Below, piece after piece: positions 7,763 through 19,292 of a stretch of 64,000 nt of DNA; positions within the stretch are counted from its first letter, which is position 1; every line of letters begins with the position of its first letter. The position numbers and the translations under genes were made by a program. Origin of the DNA: Aliidiomarina quisquiliarum. Its GTDB lineage: Bacteria > Pseudomonadota > Gammaproteobacteria > Enterobacterales > Alteromonadaceae. The stretch covers positions 62,420-126,419 of the forward strand of contig NZ_JAMFTN010000010.1 in NCBI RefSeq assembly GCF_023922585.1. The letters are read 5' to 3'. The notes beneath the pieces were generated by a model. The model saw nothing but the letters and a program-made list of their open reading frames with translations, ran no database searches and was not told the origin of the DNA.

Positions 7763-10700
7763 TTACTTAGCTTGTTGCGTTGCTAGAGCTTCGCTTTGCG
7801 CTTCGTCGTCCGTTTCAAGTTGCGGCAAACCGTGGCCTACCGCATCTTTATAAATTAAGTAATAAACCACCGGGATAACGATTAAGGTAAACAGCGTAGA
7901 GGCTGTAATACCAAAAATAATCGACCAAGCTAGCCCACTAAAAATAGGGTCTAGGGTAATTACTGTGTTTGCTAACATAGTGGTACCAGCGGTAAGTAAT
8001 ATCGGCCGGGTTCGCGCTGCACCTGCTTCAAACAAAGCGTTTTCCAAACTGCCACCTGCTCGTAAACGCTGTTGAATAAACTCGATAAGTATTAGCGCAT
8101 TACGAACCACAATTCCGGCTAGGGCTATCATTCCTATCATAGCGGTAGCAGTGAATAACGACGGGTTTGGATAGCGCCCAATATCGGCGGCAAACATATT
8201 TAAAAACCAGAAGCCCGGCATAATGCCAATCACGGTTAAGGGTATCGACAACATCATAATGCCCGACACCGCTTTTAAGCCGGTTTGCAGCACCATTACA
8301 ATATAAACCCCAAGTAATGCCACCACATAAGCAATGCCTAGGTCGCGGAACACGTCGAGGGTTATTTTCCACTCCCCTTCGCCACTCCACACCACGTCAA
8401 TATCGGCAGGTACCGACCAGCCAAAGCCAGACCCATTGGTAAAGTAGGTGCGCTGCCAAAGGGGGCGGTAACTGTCGGCGTTACTGTCTTGGTCGGCCAT
8501 CATGTCCACCACCACGTCGGCCGGAACACGCCCCGTTACTTCGCCATACACATACACAATAGGGCGAAGGTTTTTATGGTAAATGGGCCGTTCAGCACTT
8601 AGCTCAACAAATTCACCTAACTCTGCTAACGGCACTAAAGGAGCTGGTGCAGCATTCACACCGGCGCCAGCGTCAACTCGCGCAATTCCCTGCTGACCAC
8701 GTACATACAGCGACAACAAGGCATGCAAATTATCGCGGCCACCTTTGGGTAAGCGTATTTCTATCGGCAAGGGGTTTATTTCCGTTGGCTCTTGCAAGTG
8801 GTCTATCGCCCAGCCTTGGGTTGCTGCCACAATAGTTTGATGAATATCTGCCGCTGCAATGCCCGACAAAGCTGCTTTTTCCCGATCTACCACAAAGCGT
8901 ACTACCGTGCTTTCATTCGGTACCGACGTTGTTACTTGGCTAACAAAGTCTTCTCTCGCCAAGCGTGCCGCAACAGTTGCTGCAGCTGACTCAAGCTCTG
9001 CATAGCTAGTGCGGTCGCCACCGTACACTTCACCAATTAAAGTAGCCATAACCGGTGGCCCCGGCGGCATTTGAACAATCTCTAAGTGGCGCACCCCTAG
9101 TTCATCGGCTAGGGCTTGAATGTCGTCGCGCAAACGGCTTACCACTTCATTTGACTGCATGGCACGGGCGTCTTTGTCAACTAACACCACTCGGGCTTCC
9201 CCATGGTGAGCCAAACCTCGGCGGAAGTAATGCCGCACCATACCGTTAAAGTCCATGGGCGAAGCAACACCGGTAAAAGTCGACACGGTTTTCACTTCCG
9301 GCACCCGCTGCAAAAACTCGGCAAAACGACTCATAACTAAGGCCGTGTGCTCTAACGAGCTGCCAACGGGCATATCAACCACCAGTTGGAATTCAGCCTT
9401 GTTGTCGTGAGGAAGTAACTTTAATGGTACTAAGCGTAAGGCCGGTAAAACTGCTGCCACCACAAAAAGCCCCGCCACCAACCAAAGAAAGGCTTTGCTG
9501 CGCGAAGGCGAGGAAATTAACGGCTTCAGTAGCGCACGGTAACCCCGATACAAAATAGTGGCTTGCGGATTATAGTCACCATTGTGCTCGGCAACTTTCA
9601 TTAGCTTCCAAGCTAACCAAGGGGTTACAAAAAAGGCCGTAACAGTTGAAAATATAACCGCAATGGGCACGTTAAATGCCATTGGCCCCATATACGGACC
9701 CATCATGCCGGTAATAAAAAACATCGGTAAAAATACAATAATAATTGCCAGTGTCGACATTAATAACGCACTGCGAATTTCCACCATGCCAGCAACAATA
9801 GCGCGTTTGGTTTTCTTTCCTTCCGCGGCCATGTGGCGTTCAATATTGTCAATTGCCGCAATGGGGTCGTCTACAATTAGGCCCAGCGCCAAAATAAGGG
9901 CAAACATCGTTACGCGGTTAATGGTGTACCCAAAGGCTAAATCCATACCTAGGGTAGCGCCATAACTAATAGGAATGGCAATAGCTACCACAGCAGCAGC
10001 GCGCCAGTTTAAAAACAAGCCAACAAACACCACCACAACTAAAATAGCCACAGCCAAGCTAGACACCAGCTCAATTACTTTATCGTCGGCAGTTGCACCA
10101 TAGTTACGAATAACTTCAATTGCCACGCCTGGTGGTAACCAATCGGCTTCTAGCTCTGCAAAGGCGTTTAGTACATCGTCGGCTACCCAAACAGCATTAG
10201 CGCCACGCTGCTTAGCCACCGACAGGAATACCGCTGGGTATTGCTCATGCTGATAGCCTGCCACACCCGAAGCAATACCTGGGTAAAAGAAAGTGTAATT
10301 TTCTGCCTGCTCGGCACCGTCAGTAACATTAGCAACATCGCGCAAGTACACTGGGTTACCATTAATAACGTTCACCACACTACTGGCAAGCTCATTGGCA
10401 GAACGAAAAAACTCACCGCTTTCTACTACTATGCGGTTGCCATTTTGATGCACTGCACCACCTGTATGCTGACTGTTACTTACCTGTACCGCTCGGGCAA
10501 TATCATTAATGGTGGTGCTGTGGGCCGCCAATGCAACACTATCAAGTTCAATATGTATACGGCGGGCTTGGCCACCAATTACATTTACTTGGTTGGTGTT
10601 ATCAATGGCTTTTAATTTTTGGGTGGCCTGTTCGGCCAAACGGCGCAGCTTAAAACTATCAATGGCAGTGGCGTCGGTACTATATAGCGCCGCCACGACC

Positions 10701-11128
10701 ATGGGCACGTCATCAATTTCCACCGGCTTAATTAGCCAGTGCTGCACCGCCGCAGGAATTTCATCTTGGTTTGAATACAGTTTGTTATATAACTTAACTA
10801 ACGACTCAGCCCGTGGTTCGCCCACGTAAAACCGAACCGTAACCAAGGCTTGGTCACGATTTGATTGTGAATAAACATATTCAACACCGTCTATTTGTGA
10901 CAACAACCGTTCCAGCGGCTCGGTTACTTGAGTCGCCACTTGGCGAGCTGACAACCCAGGTGCCGACACCACTACGTCGGCCATTGGCACCACAATTTGT
11001 GGGTCTTCTTCGCGGGGCGTCAAAAGAAGTGCCGCAATACCGGTTAACAACGTCAACACAATAAATATGGCCGGGAAAGTACTCGACAATACCCGACCAA
11101 TAATTCCTCGTTTAGCTGACTCCTGCAT
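7763..11128 (-). CDS. RND efflux permease (AcrB/AcrD/AcrF superfamily)
   Basis: Inner-membrane, proton-driven transporter of about 1121 aa with the two-fold RND layout: TM1, a large periplasmic loop, TM2-6, TM7, a second loop, TM8-12. The proton-relay aspartate pair in TM4 is present (IVDDPIAAIDN, D420-D421). The TM10 lysine of AcrB (K940) is replaced by arginine (VVRNALILIEF, R1009), a substitution I recall from non-AcrB branches of the family. The start is the ATG at 11128, preceded by AGGAG, and not the GTG at 11164 abutting the previous stop codon. The operon partners are a rhodanese, an ArsR-type sensor, a DUF2892 protein and the downstream adaptor. Substrate is unknown; the context suggests a sulfur species or a thiol-reactive compound. 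Confidence 0.93.
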   Translation of the reverse strand: MQESAKRGIIGRVLSSTFPAIFIVLTLLTGIAALLLTPREEDPQIVVPMADVVVSAPGLSARQVATQVTEPLERLLSQIDGVEYVYSQSNRDQALVTVRFYVGEPRAESLVKLYNKLYSNQDEIPAAVQHWLIKPVEIDDVPMVVAALYSTDATAIDSFKLRRLAEQATQKLKAIDNTNQVNVIGGQARRIHIELDSVALAAHSTTINDIARAVQVSNSQHTGGAVHQNGNRIVVESGEFFRSANELASSVVNVINGNPVYLRDVANVTDGAEQAENYTFFYPGIASGVAGYQHEQYPAVFLSVAKQRGANAVWVADDVLNAFAELEADWLPPGVAIEVIRNYGATADDKVIELVSSLAVAILVVVVFVGLFLNWRAAAVVAIAIPISYGATLGMDLAFGYTINRVTMFALILALGLIVDDPIAAIDNIERHMAAEGKKTKRAIVAGMVEIRSALLMSTLAIIIVFLPMFFITGMMGPYMGPMAFNVPIAVIFSTVTAFFVTPWLAWKLMKVAEHNGDYNPQATILYRGYRALLKPLISSPSRSKAFLWLVAGLFVVAAVLPALRLVPLKLLPHDNKAEFQLVVDMPVGSSLEHTALVMSRFAEFLQRVPEVKTVSTFTGVASPMDFNGMVRHYFRRGLAHHGEARVVLVDKDARAMQSNEVVSRLRDDIQALADELGVRHLEIVQMPPGPPVMATLIGEVYGGDRTSYAELESAAATVAARLAREDFVSQVTTSVPNESTVVRFVVDREKAALSGIAAADIHQTIVAATQGWAIDHLQEPTEINPLPIEIRLPKGGRDNLHALLSLYVRGQQGIARVDAGAGVNAAPAPLVPLAELGEFVELSAERPIYHKNLRPIVYVYGEVTGRVPADVVVDMMADQDSNADSYRPLWQRTYFTNGSGFGWSVPADIDVVWSGEGEWKITLDVFRDLGIAYVVALLGVYIVMVLQTGLKAVSGIMMLSIPLTVIGIMPGFWFLNMFAADIGRYPNPSLFTATAMIGMIALAGIVVRNALILIEFIQQRLRAGGSLENALFEAGAARTRPILLTAGTTMLANTVITLDPIFSGLAWSIIFGITASTLFTLIVIPVVYYLIYKDAVGHGLPQLETDDEAQSEALATQQAK

Positions 11129-11164
11129 GGGCACTCCTAATCCTTGACGAACATTTGGTTTCAC

Positions 11165-11368
11165 TTACTTAAACGCATTTCCAGGTTGTACACCTAGCTT
11201 TTTCAAAATTTTTGCCAGTGGGCAAAAGCCTGTAAATGCGCTTTGGAAAACGTTTAAACCAACAAAAGCCGTTAATAACAGCCACATTTCACTTACTTGC
11301 CATGCTAGCAAAGCCGACACCAATACCATAGTGCCTGCAAATGCCATTACCATACGATCAATATTCAT
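11165..11368 (-). CDS. DUF2892 (YgaP-like) two-helix inner membrane protein
   Basis: A 67-aa protein with two hydrophobic segments (about residues 6-22 and 28-44) followed by the family signature [14 protein letters not shown], with cysteine C49. It matches the DUF2892 membrane domain that in E. coli YgaP is fused behind a rhodanese domain. Here the rhodanese is a separate gene two positions upstream, so together they look like a split YgaP. In YgaP-type proteins this domain is thought to export a product of sulfur transfer; that role here is inference. It ends 36 bases before the RND permease start. Confidence 0.85.
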   Translation of the reverse strand: MNIDRMVMAFAGTMVLVSALLAWQVSEMWLLLTAFVGLNVFQSAFTGFCPLAKILKKLGVQPGNAFK

Positions 11369-11436
11369 ATAAACCTCCAGCTGCCATACATTAGAAAACC
11401 CTAATATATATAAGCAAAAAAATACGCTTCCTTAGG

Positions 11437-11745
11437 TTAGCTGCAATACAACCGGTACAGTGTCTCTAAGATCCGCAACGCTTTTTCATCGGCCACCCGA
11501 TAAAGAACCGTAGTGCCTTCTTTTCTAAATTCAACAATGCCCTGACTACGTAAACGCGCCAAGTGTTGCGATAAAGAAGATTGCGACACCTCTAGTTCTT
11601 TCTCTAAGTCGCCGACTGACATTTCGCCATTCACTAAATGGCACAACACCATCAGCCGATGGTTATTAGCCAACGACTTCAAGAGTTCTTCAGCTGCCAA
11701 CACATTATTTTGCATTTGGCTAATTGTCATCGTGTTCATTTTCAT
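11437..11745 (-). CDS. ArsR-family persulfide-type repressor (HlyU/SqrR/BigR/YgaV-like)
   Basis: A 102-aa winged-helix repressor. The recognition region reads LEVSQSSLSQHLARLRSQGIVEFRKEG and matches the HlyU/BigR group. Two cysteines are placed as in that group: C35 in the LMVLCHL helix and C101 in the last helix (YRLYCS), 66 residues apart. The same spacing holds for HlyU (38/104), SqrR (41/107) and BigR (42/108) as I recall them. In those proteins persulfides link the two cysteines and release DNA. No classical ArsR metal site (CxC) is visible. The start is uncertain: the ATG at 11745 has no clear Shine-Dalgarno, and ATGs at 11739 and 11730 are alternatives. A 7-bp inverted repeat lies directly upstream. 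Confidence 0.88.
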   Translation of the reverse strand: MKMNTMTISQMQNNVLAAEELLKSLANNHRLMVLCHLVNGEMSVGDLEKELEVSQSSLSQHLARLRSQGIVEFRKEGTTVLYRVADEKALRILETLYRLYCS

Positions 11746-11750
11746 ACTTG

Positions 11751-11772
11751 AATATTAGATCTTTATAATATT
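11751..11772. promoter_or_regulatory. Inverted repeat upstream of the ArsR gene, candidate operator
   Basis: AATATTA (11751-11757), eight bases, TAATATT (11766-11772): perfect 7-bp arms ending five bases before the regulator's start codon at 11745. AT-rich inverted repeats near the promoter are typical of ArsR operators, and an 8-base gap matches the ATTC-N8-GAAT form I recall for SqrR. A related shorter repeat, ATTAG-N6-CTAAT, lies at 11391-11406 in front of the DUF2892 gene. Function is inferred from position and symmetry. Confidence 0.5.
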
Positions 11773-11792
11773 AACGTCAAGAACTACAGCAA

Positions 11793-12200
11793 CTAAACAG
11801 TAATAACGGCCTTTTTTGCTTCTGTCCAAGCGTTCATTCCGCCGGCAATAGAGTACACCTGCGAGAACCCCATGTTTTGTAACGACAGCGCGGCCAAGGC
11901 ACTACGCCCACCTGAACGACAAATTAAATAAATCGGCTTGTCACGCAATTGTTCTAGCGCCACTTCAGGCGCACAACTGGCACTAGCCACATGGGGTAAT
12001 GACGAAAGTTGAAACTCTAAGACTCCCCGTGGCAAGTTTATCGCAAAAGGCGCACGCACAGCCTGATACTCAGCTGGTTCGCGTACATCTATAAGCACTG
12101 CGGCCTCTTTTTCTTTCGCCATTATAATGTCTAAGTCGTCAATACTTAATTCGTTTATATATTCTTTTGCTTCTGCAACTAACTGCTGACTTGTTTTCAT
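11793..12200 (-). CDS. Single-domain rhodanese (thiosulfate/persulfide sulfurtransferase)
   Basis: A 135-aa cytosolic rhodanese with VLIDVREPAEYQ, the active loop CRSGGRS with catalytic C94, and the closing GGMNAW motif. The six-residue loop and a persulfide-carrying cysteine are diagnostic of sulfurtransferases. It is the first gene of the leftward operon and lies 47 bases before the ArsR regulator. With the DUF2892 protein it resembles a divided YgaP. The likely role is handling sulfane sulfur, either supplying or removing the persulfide sensed by the regulator. There is no signal peptide. Confidence 0.92.
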   Translation of the reverse strand: MKTSQQLVAEAKEYINELSIDDLDIIMAKEKEAAVLIDVREPAEYQAVRAPFAINLPRGVLEFQLSSLPHVASASCAPEVALEQLRDKPIYLICRSGGRSALAALSLQNMGFSQVYSIAGGMNAWTEAKKAVITV

Positions 12201-12216
12201 AAGCTACCTATACCCT

Positions 12217-12236
12217 TAATGTAATAATAATCATTA
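12217..12236. promoter_or_regulatory. Short inverted repeat upstream of the rhodanese operon
   Basis: TAATG at 12217-12221 and CATTA at 12232-12236 form 5-bp arms around ten A/T bases, about 17 bases upstream of the rhodanese start. It could be a second ArsR half-site pair. It also resembles a Fur box at about 10 of 14 positions, so the regulator cannot be named. Confidence 0.3.
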
Positions 12237-12300
12237 GCCTTTAGGGTTATAGTTTAGCTTATATGCTTTGCACTTGCCTACCCCGGTGTTAGCAAATCAT

Positions 12301-13041
12301 TTACAACGGAATTCGCCCAGCTGGTACTACGCCTTTTTCTGCAACCCGCCGAGAGCTTTGCTGGGGTTGCCGCACCAAGGTTAAGGGCCACTCCCGTTTG
12401 CGCACAATCATTACGTAGCCTGCCGCAAGAAACGGAAAGCGCCGTATAAATACCGATTGAGCCGGAGCTTTGCCCGTTCGCGATGGCCAAGGTACAGCAA
12501 AACCAAAATACCCCTTATGAATCACTTGGTAATTTAACAGTGAAAGCCAGTCTAATACCCGAGCTGGGGTAAACAAGCGACTTTGCCAAGGCTTTTTATT
12601 TCGCCAGGCCGGCCACAAGCGGGCCAAGGAATGCAAACCATAAGGATTACTCATAGCAATTAGCATGCAACCGTCGGTACGTAGCGTACGATCAACTTCC
12701 CGTAACACTTGGTGCGGGTCAGCGCTATATTCTAAAACAAAAGGTAAGGCAGCCCAATCGGCCGACTCTTTCAAAATAGGCAAAGCGGTTAATTCGGCTT
12801 GCACATCTGCCTGGGGGCCTAAGTATATTTTATATTTTGCTTTAACCCGACTATCTACCCATGGCACCTCTAAACCACTGTAAGTAAATAAGTATTCACC
12901 AAACACAATAGGATCTTCCTGTTGCAACCACTCACGCAACGCTTGGTGCCACCACAGGCCCTGCTCCAATTCTTGCCAGCTTTGTGGCGGTGGTAATAGT
13001 TTATTAGGTGTGTCTGCTTGCCGTGCCGATTTTAAAAACAT
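12301..13041 (-). CDS. yafS: YafS-like SAM-dependent methyltransferase
   Basis: A class I methyltransferase-like protein of 246 aa. It shares the YafS pattern: LPFVLEYSADPHQVLREVDRTLR, then DWLSLLNYQVIHKGYFG and a C-terminal YVMIVRKR strand. A clear GxGxG SAM motif is missing, as in this family, so activity and substrate are open. I chose the ATG at 13041, which has GAGG upstream; a longer frame to 13086 lacks support. It lies between rnhA and gloB as in E. coli, but is separated from rnhA by the rhodanese/RND operon, and is divergent from gloB. Confidence 0.8.
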   Translation of the reverse strand: MFLKSARQADTPNKLLPPPQSWQELEQGLWWHQALREWLQQEDPIVFGEYLFTYSGLEVPWVDSRVKAKYKIYLGPQADVQAELTALPILKESADWAALPFVLEYSADPHQVLREVDRTLRTDGCMLIAMSNPYGLHSLARLWPAWRNKKPWQSRLFTPARVLDWLSLLNYQVIHKGYFGFAVPWPSRTGKAPAQSVFIRRFPFLAAGYVMIVRKREWPLTLVRQPQQSSRRVAEKGVVPAGRIPL

Positions 13042-13137
13042 GCTAAACCCTCGTATACTGCTAGAAAGCATAGCAGCTTGTAGCACTTAACTTGTAGGTT
13101 ATTCATTTGCAATAACCCTATATTGAAGGACAACACC

Positions 13138-13944
13138 TTGACAACCACTAGCTTAAAAACCAGCACCTTAAAAAACAATCTGCGCGTTTCGCATATAAAA
13201 GCTTTTAACGACAACTACATTTGGGTTATTCAAAGTAGCGATAACCGCTGTGTGGTGGTTTGCCCTGGGGCATCAGAGCCCGTATTGCAATGGCTACAGG
13301 CCAACAACTGCACCCTTGAAGCTATCTTAGTTACCCATTACCATTACGATCATACCGATGGTATTGAAGCTCTTGTGGCCGCTACCCAGTGCAACGTTTT
13401 TGGCCCTGCCGCTGAAGTTATTCCTTGCAATAACAACCCCGTAGAGCCCGGCGACATTATTATTCCAGCTCCCGACTTTCCAAGCTTCCATGTTATTGGC
13501 TGTCCTGGTCATACGCTCGGCCATGTGGCTTTTTATGCCCAACCGTGGCTATTTAGTGGCGACACCTTGTTTGCCAGTGGCTGTGGCCGTATGTTTGAAG
13601 GTACCCCGGCCCAATTTGTGCAGTCTTTGGAAACCTTAAGTCGGCTGCCTAGCGACACCCAGGTATATTGTGCCCACGAGTATACGGCGGCAAACTTACA
13701 GTTCGCGGCAGCGGTAGAGCCCAACAACCCACATATTCAAGAACGCATTCAGCAGGTCGCCGCCATGCGCGCTAAAGGTATTGCCACGGTGCCAACGCTG
13801 TTAAGCAGCGAGCATAAAACCAACCCGTTTTTACGTACCGACACCTTCGACGTACGCCAAGCAGCACAAAAACGGTCTGGTTCGAAAATAACACGTAAGG
13901 AAGATGTGTTTGCTGTCATTCGAGAGTGGAAAGACAACTTCTGA
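13138..13944 (+). CDS. gloB: Hydroxyacylglutathione hydrolase (glyoxalase II)
   Basis: Hydrolyses S-lactoylglutathione to D-lactate and glutathione, the second step of methylglyoxal detoxification. Metallo-beta-lactamase fold: metal motif THYHYDHTDG carries the required HxHxDH residues (H67, H69, D71, H72), followed by GHTLGHVAF, FSGDTLFASGCGRMFEG, and the substrate-site region YCAHEYT. The usual THHHWDH is changed at the non-ligand positions to tyrosines. No ATG is usable; the best start is the TTG at 13138 with AAGGA eight bases upstream, giving 268 aa with about 18 extra N-terminal residues compared with E. coli. It depends on glutathione made by GshA, also encoded in this window. Confidence 0.93.
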   Translation: MTTTSLKTSTLKNNLRVSHIKAFNDNYIWVIQSSDNRCVVVCPGASEPVLQWLQANNCTLEAILVTHYHYDHTDGIEALVAATQCNVFGPAAEVIPCNNNPVEPGDIIIPAPDFPSFHVIGCPGHTLGHVAFYAQPWLFSGDTLFASGCGRMFEGTPAQFVQSLETLSRLPSDTQVYCAHEYTAANLQFAAAVEPNNPHIQERIQQVAAMRAKGIATVPTLLSSEHKTNPFLRTDTFDVRQAAQKRSGSKITRKEDVFAVIREWKDNF

Positions 13945-14025
13945 TTCCATACAATGTGAGCAATTAATGTTCACGCAAAAATATTCGACCCCAACACTGG
14001 GTTGAATAAAGGGAGACAAGGTCGC

Positions 14026-15633
14026 ATGACGCAACCGGTAATAAAGTTAGGCGCCCTATTTGGGCTCAGCCTAGTACTTAGTGGCTGTCAACTTACCAGC
14101 TTTTTTCACGACGAAACGACCACTCCTATTGTAGCCGAGCAATTGCCCCGTGAAGTGGGTATTGAACGCTATTCAATGAGTTTACCTACTCACCAGCCAG
14201 CGGTAATTAAACGCGACGACTTGTCGCCGCTACAACAAGCCGACCTATGGGATCGGGTACGCTTACAGCTGGCAATAGACATGCCAGAGCATGCTCTTAT
14301 CGATGCTCACCGCGACTGGTATTTGCGAAACCCCAATTATATCGAGCGAGTAACCCAACGGGCTGGGCCACTGTTGTATTTTATTGTTGAAGAAATAGAA
14401 AAACGTGGTTTACCCCTTGAGCTGGTTATGGTGCCTATTGTTGAAAGTGCCTACGACACTTTTGCTTATTCTCATGGCCGCGCCAGTGGTATTTGGCAGT
14501 TTATTCCTAGCACTGCATTGCATTATGGTTTAGACATCAATTGGTGGTACGACGGGCGCCGCGACATTGTAGCCGCCACGCACACAGCACTCGACTATTT
14601 TGACCGTTTACATGCTACCTTCGACGGCGACTGGCTATTAGCTATAGCCGCTTATAACGGTGGCCAAGGCCGTGTGGCTGCCGCAGTGCGTAAAAACAAA
14701 GCCCAAGGTAAACCCACCGACTTCTGGTCGCTGCAATTACCCCGTGAAACCCGTAATTATGTCCCCAAAATTCTCGCCTTAAGTAGTTTGTTAGCAGAGC
14801 GCCATGCCAGTTCACTTACTTGGCGCTATGTGCCAAACCAACCGGTACTTGAGGTCATCGATGTAGGCCAACAAATGGACCTCGCTTTGGCAGCTAATAT
14901 GGCCGGCATTCAACTCGACGAGTTACACCGTTATAATGCGGGTTATAATCGCTGGGCGACAACCCCCGACGGCCCGTTTCATTTACTCTTACCACGCCAT
15001 GCGGCAGAAACCTTTAAGGTGGAAATGGCCAATAGCGAACCTTCTACTTGGGTAAGCTGGGAGCGCCACCAAGTTCGCTCCGGTGAAAGCTTAATTACAA
15101 TTGCACGCAAATATAACACCACCCCTAGGGCCTTACAGCAAGCGAATAATATTTCTGGCAGCCTTATTCGTAGCGGTGAATTTTTACTTATTCCGGTGGC
15201 CAGCCAAGAGCTAAGTGAGTACTCTTTGTCGGCCGAGCAACGGCTTGCCAGCATTCAAAGTAAAACCAATGAAGGTCGCCGTATTCAGCATAAAGTAGTG
15301 AATGGCGACACCTTGTGGGACTTAGGTCGCAAGTATAACGTTGGCGTAAATAGCATTGCGCGTTGGAATAATATGGCCCCTGGCGATATGCTGCGGCCTG
15401 GCCAAGAGCTAGCTATTTGGATAACCAACACCAACAGCACACCGCAGCGAACCTCTAGCGTTACGCGTACGGTACAGTACCAAGTGCGCTCGGGCGACTC
15501 TCTTGCTCGTATTGCCAGCCGTTTTCAGGTTAGCATTACGGATATTGAACGATGGAATCAAATAAGCCGCGAACGTTACTTACAGCCAGGTCAGAAACTA
15601 ACCTTGCACGTGAATATTACTCAAGGGGGGTAA
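14026..15633 (+). CDS. mltD: Membrane-bound lytic murein transglycosylase D with three LysM repeats
   Basis: Outer-membrane lipoprotein that cleaves peptidoglycan between MurNAc and GlcNAc. The ATG at 14026 gives a lipoprotein signal peptide ending in the lipobox LSGC. The SLT domain spans about residues 115-260 with catalytic E140 (PIVESAYDTFA), GIWQFIPSTALHYGL and AAYNGGQGRV. Three LysM peptidoglycan-binding repeats follow: HQVRSGESLITIARKYN, HKVVNGDTLWDLGRKYN and YQVRSGDSLARIASRFQ. The length (535 aa) and the position after gloB match E. coli. An in-frame TTG at 14002 would spoil the signal peptide. Confidence 0.95.
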   Translation: MTQPVIKLGALFGLSLVLSGCQLTSFFHDETTTPIVAEQLPREVGIERYSMSLPTHQPAVIKRDDLSPLQQADLWDRVRLQLAIDMPEHALIDAHRDWYLRNPNYIERVTQRAGPLLYFIVEEIEKRGLPLELVMVPIVESAYDTFAYSHGRASGIWQFIPSTALHYGLDINWWYDGRRDIVAATHTALDYFDRLHATFDGDWLLAIAAYNGGQGRVAAAVRKNKAQGKPTDFWSLQLPRETRNYVPKILALSSLLAERHASSLTWRYVPNQPVLEVIDVGQQMDLALAANMAGIQLDELHRYNAGYNRWATTPDGPFHLLLPRHAAETFKVEMANSEPSTWVSWERHQVRSGESLITIARKYNTTPRALQQANNISGSLIRSGEFLLIPVASQELSEYSLSAEQRLASIQSKTNEGRRIQHKVVNGDTLWDLGRKYNVGVNSIARWNNMAPGDMLRPGQELAIWITNTNSTPQRTSSVTRTVQYQVRSGDSLARIASRFQVSITDIERWNQISRERYLQPGQKLTLHVNITQGG

Positions 15634-15638
15634 TAGAA

Positions 15639-16172
15639 ATGGATAGCGTCATTTGTAAACTTAAACTATTACTACTTGCCATAACCTTTGCTCTTGTTAC
15701 CAGTTATGCCTCGGCCAGTTACGCCCAAGACGACGCCATGGGGTTTGAAAGCTACATCTCGGGTACCGCAGTGCTTGGCGACGGCACAGAAGTAGCTGTT
15801 AACTTTCCACTGGCCTTTGAGCAAGACAATAGTGTTTGGTATTTTCGGGCTGGTAATCAGCGTGTGGCCATGTACTTGCCACCAAGCCAATACAATTTAC
15901 AGTTTGCCGTACAAGAAAATGATTCCATGGTGTATTTGCCAGAATTAAGCAATCGCTACATGCGTAGCTTCAAGGTTACCATTGGCGACCATGAGCTCGA
16001 GCTTATTCCCACTGCGGTGGCCAAGTACGGAGTACGGCTTCGTATTGACGACCGCATGATGATGTTCGACCGGCGCACGCCATCGGTTAGTATTCAACTC
16101 GATGGCTACGGCATAACAGGTTACCGTGCCGAAGGCTTTATCCGCGACTTATCAATTCGCCGGGTAGAATAA
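15639..16172 (+). CDS. Secreted protein of unknown function
   Basis: A 177-aa protein starting at an ATG five bases after the mltD stop; its ribosome binding site is a run of six G inside the end of mltD, so the two genes are probably co-expressed. A signal peptide is clear (LLLLAITFALVTSYASASYAQ). The mature part looks beta-rich, with alternating hydrophobics (ISGTAVLGDGTEVAVNFPL, HELELIPTAV) and no cysteine. I recognise no family. A periplasmic role close to peptidoglycan turnover is only suggested by its neighbour. Confidence 0.75.
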   Translation: MDSVICKLKLLLLAITFALVTSYASASYAQDDAMGFESYISGTAVLGDGTEVAVNFPLAFEQDNSVWYFRAGNQRVAMYLPPSQYNLQFAVQENDSMVYLPELSNRYMRSFKVTIGDHELELIPTAVAKYGVRLRIDDRMMMFDRRTPSVSIQLDGYGITGYRAEGFIRDLSIRRVE

Positions 16173-16180
16173 CCTTACGG

Positions 16181-19265
<3,085 letters not shown>

Positions 19266-19292
19266 TACCTTTTTACCCTGTCATTCAATTCG

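Noticed and set aside
9582-9965. Plus-strand frame of 127 codons
   Set aside because: Antisense to the TM4 region of the RND permease; its hydrophobicity mirrors the true gene.
12217-12236. Fur box upstream of the rhodanese operon
   Set aside because: Only about 10 of 14 positions fit and the region is simply A/T-rich; no iron-related gene is in the operon.
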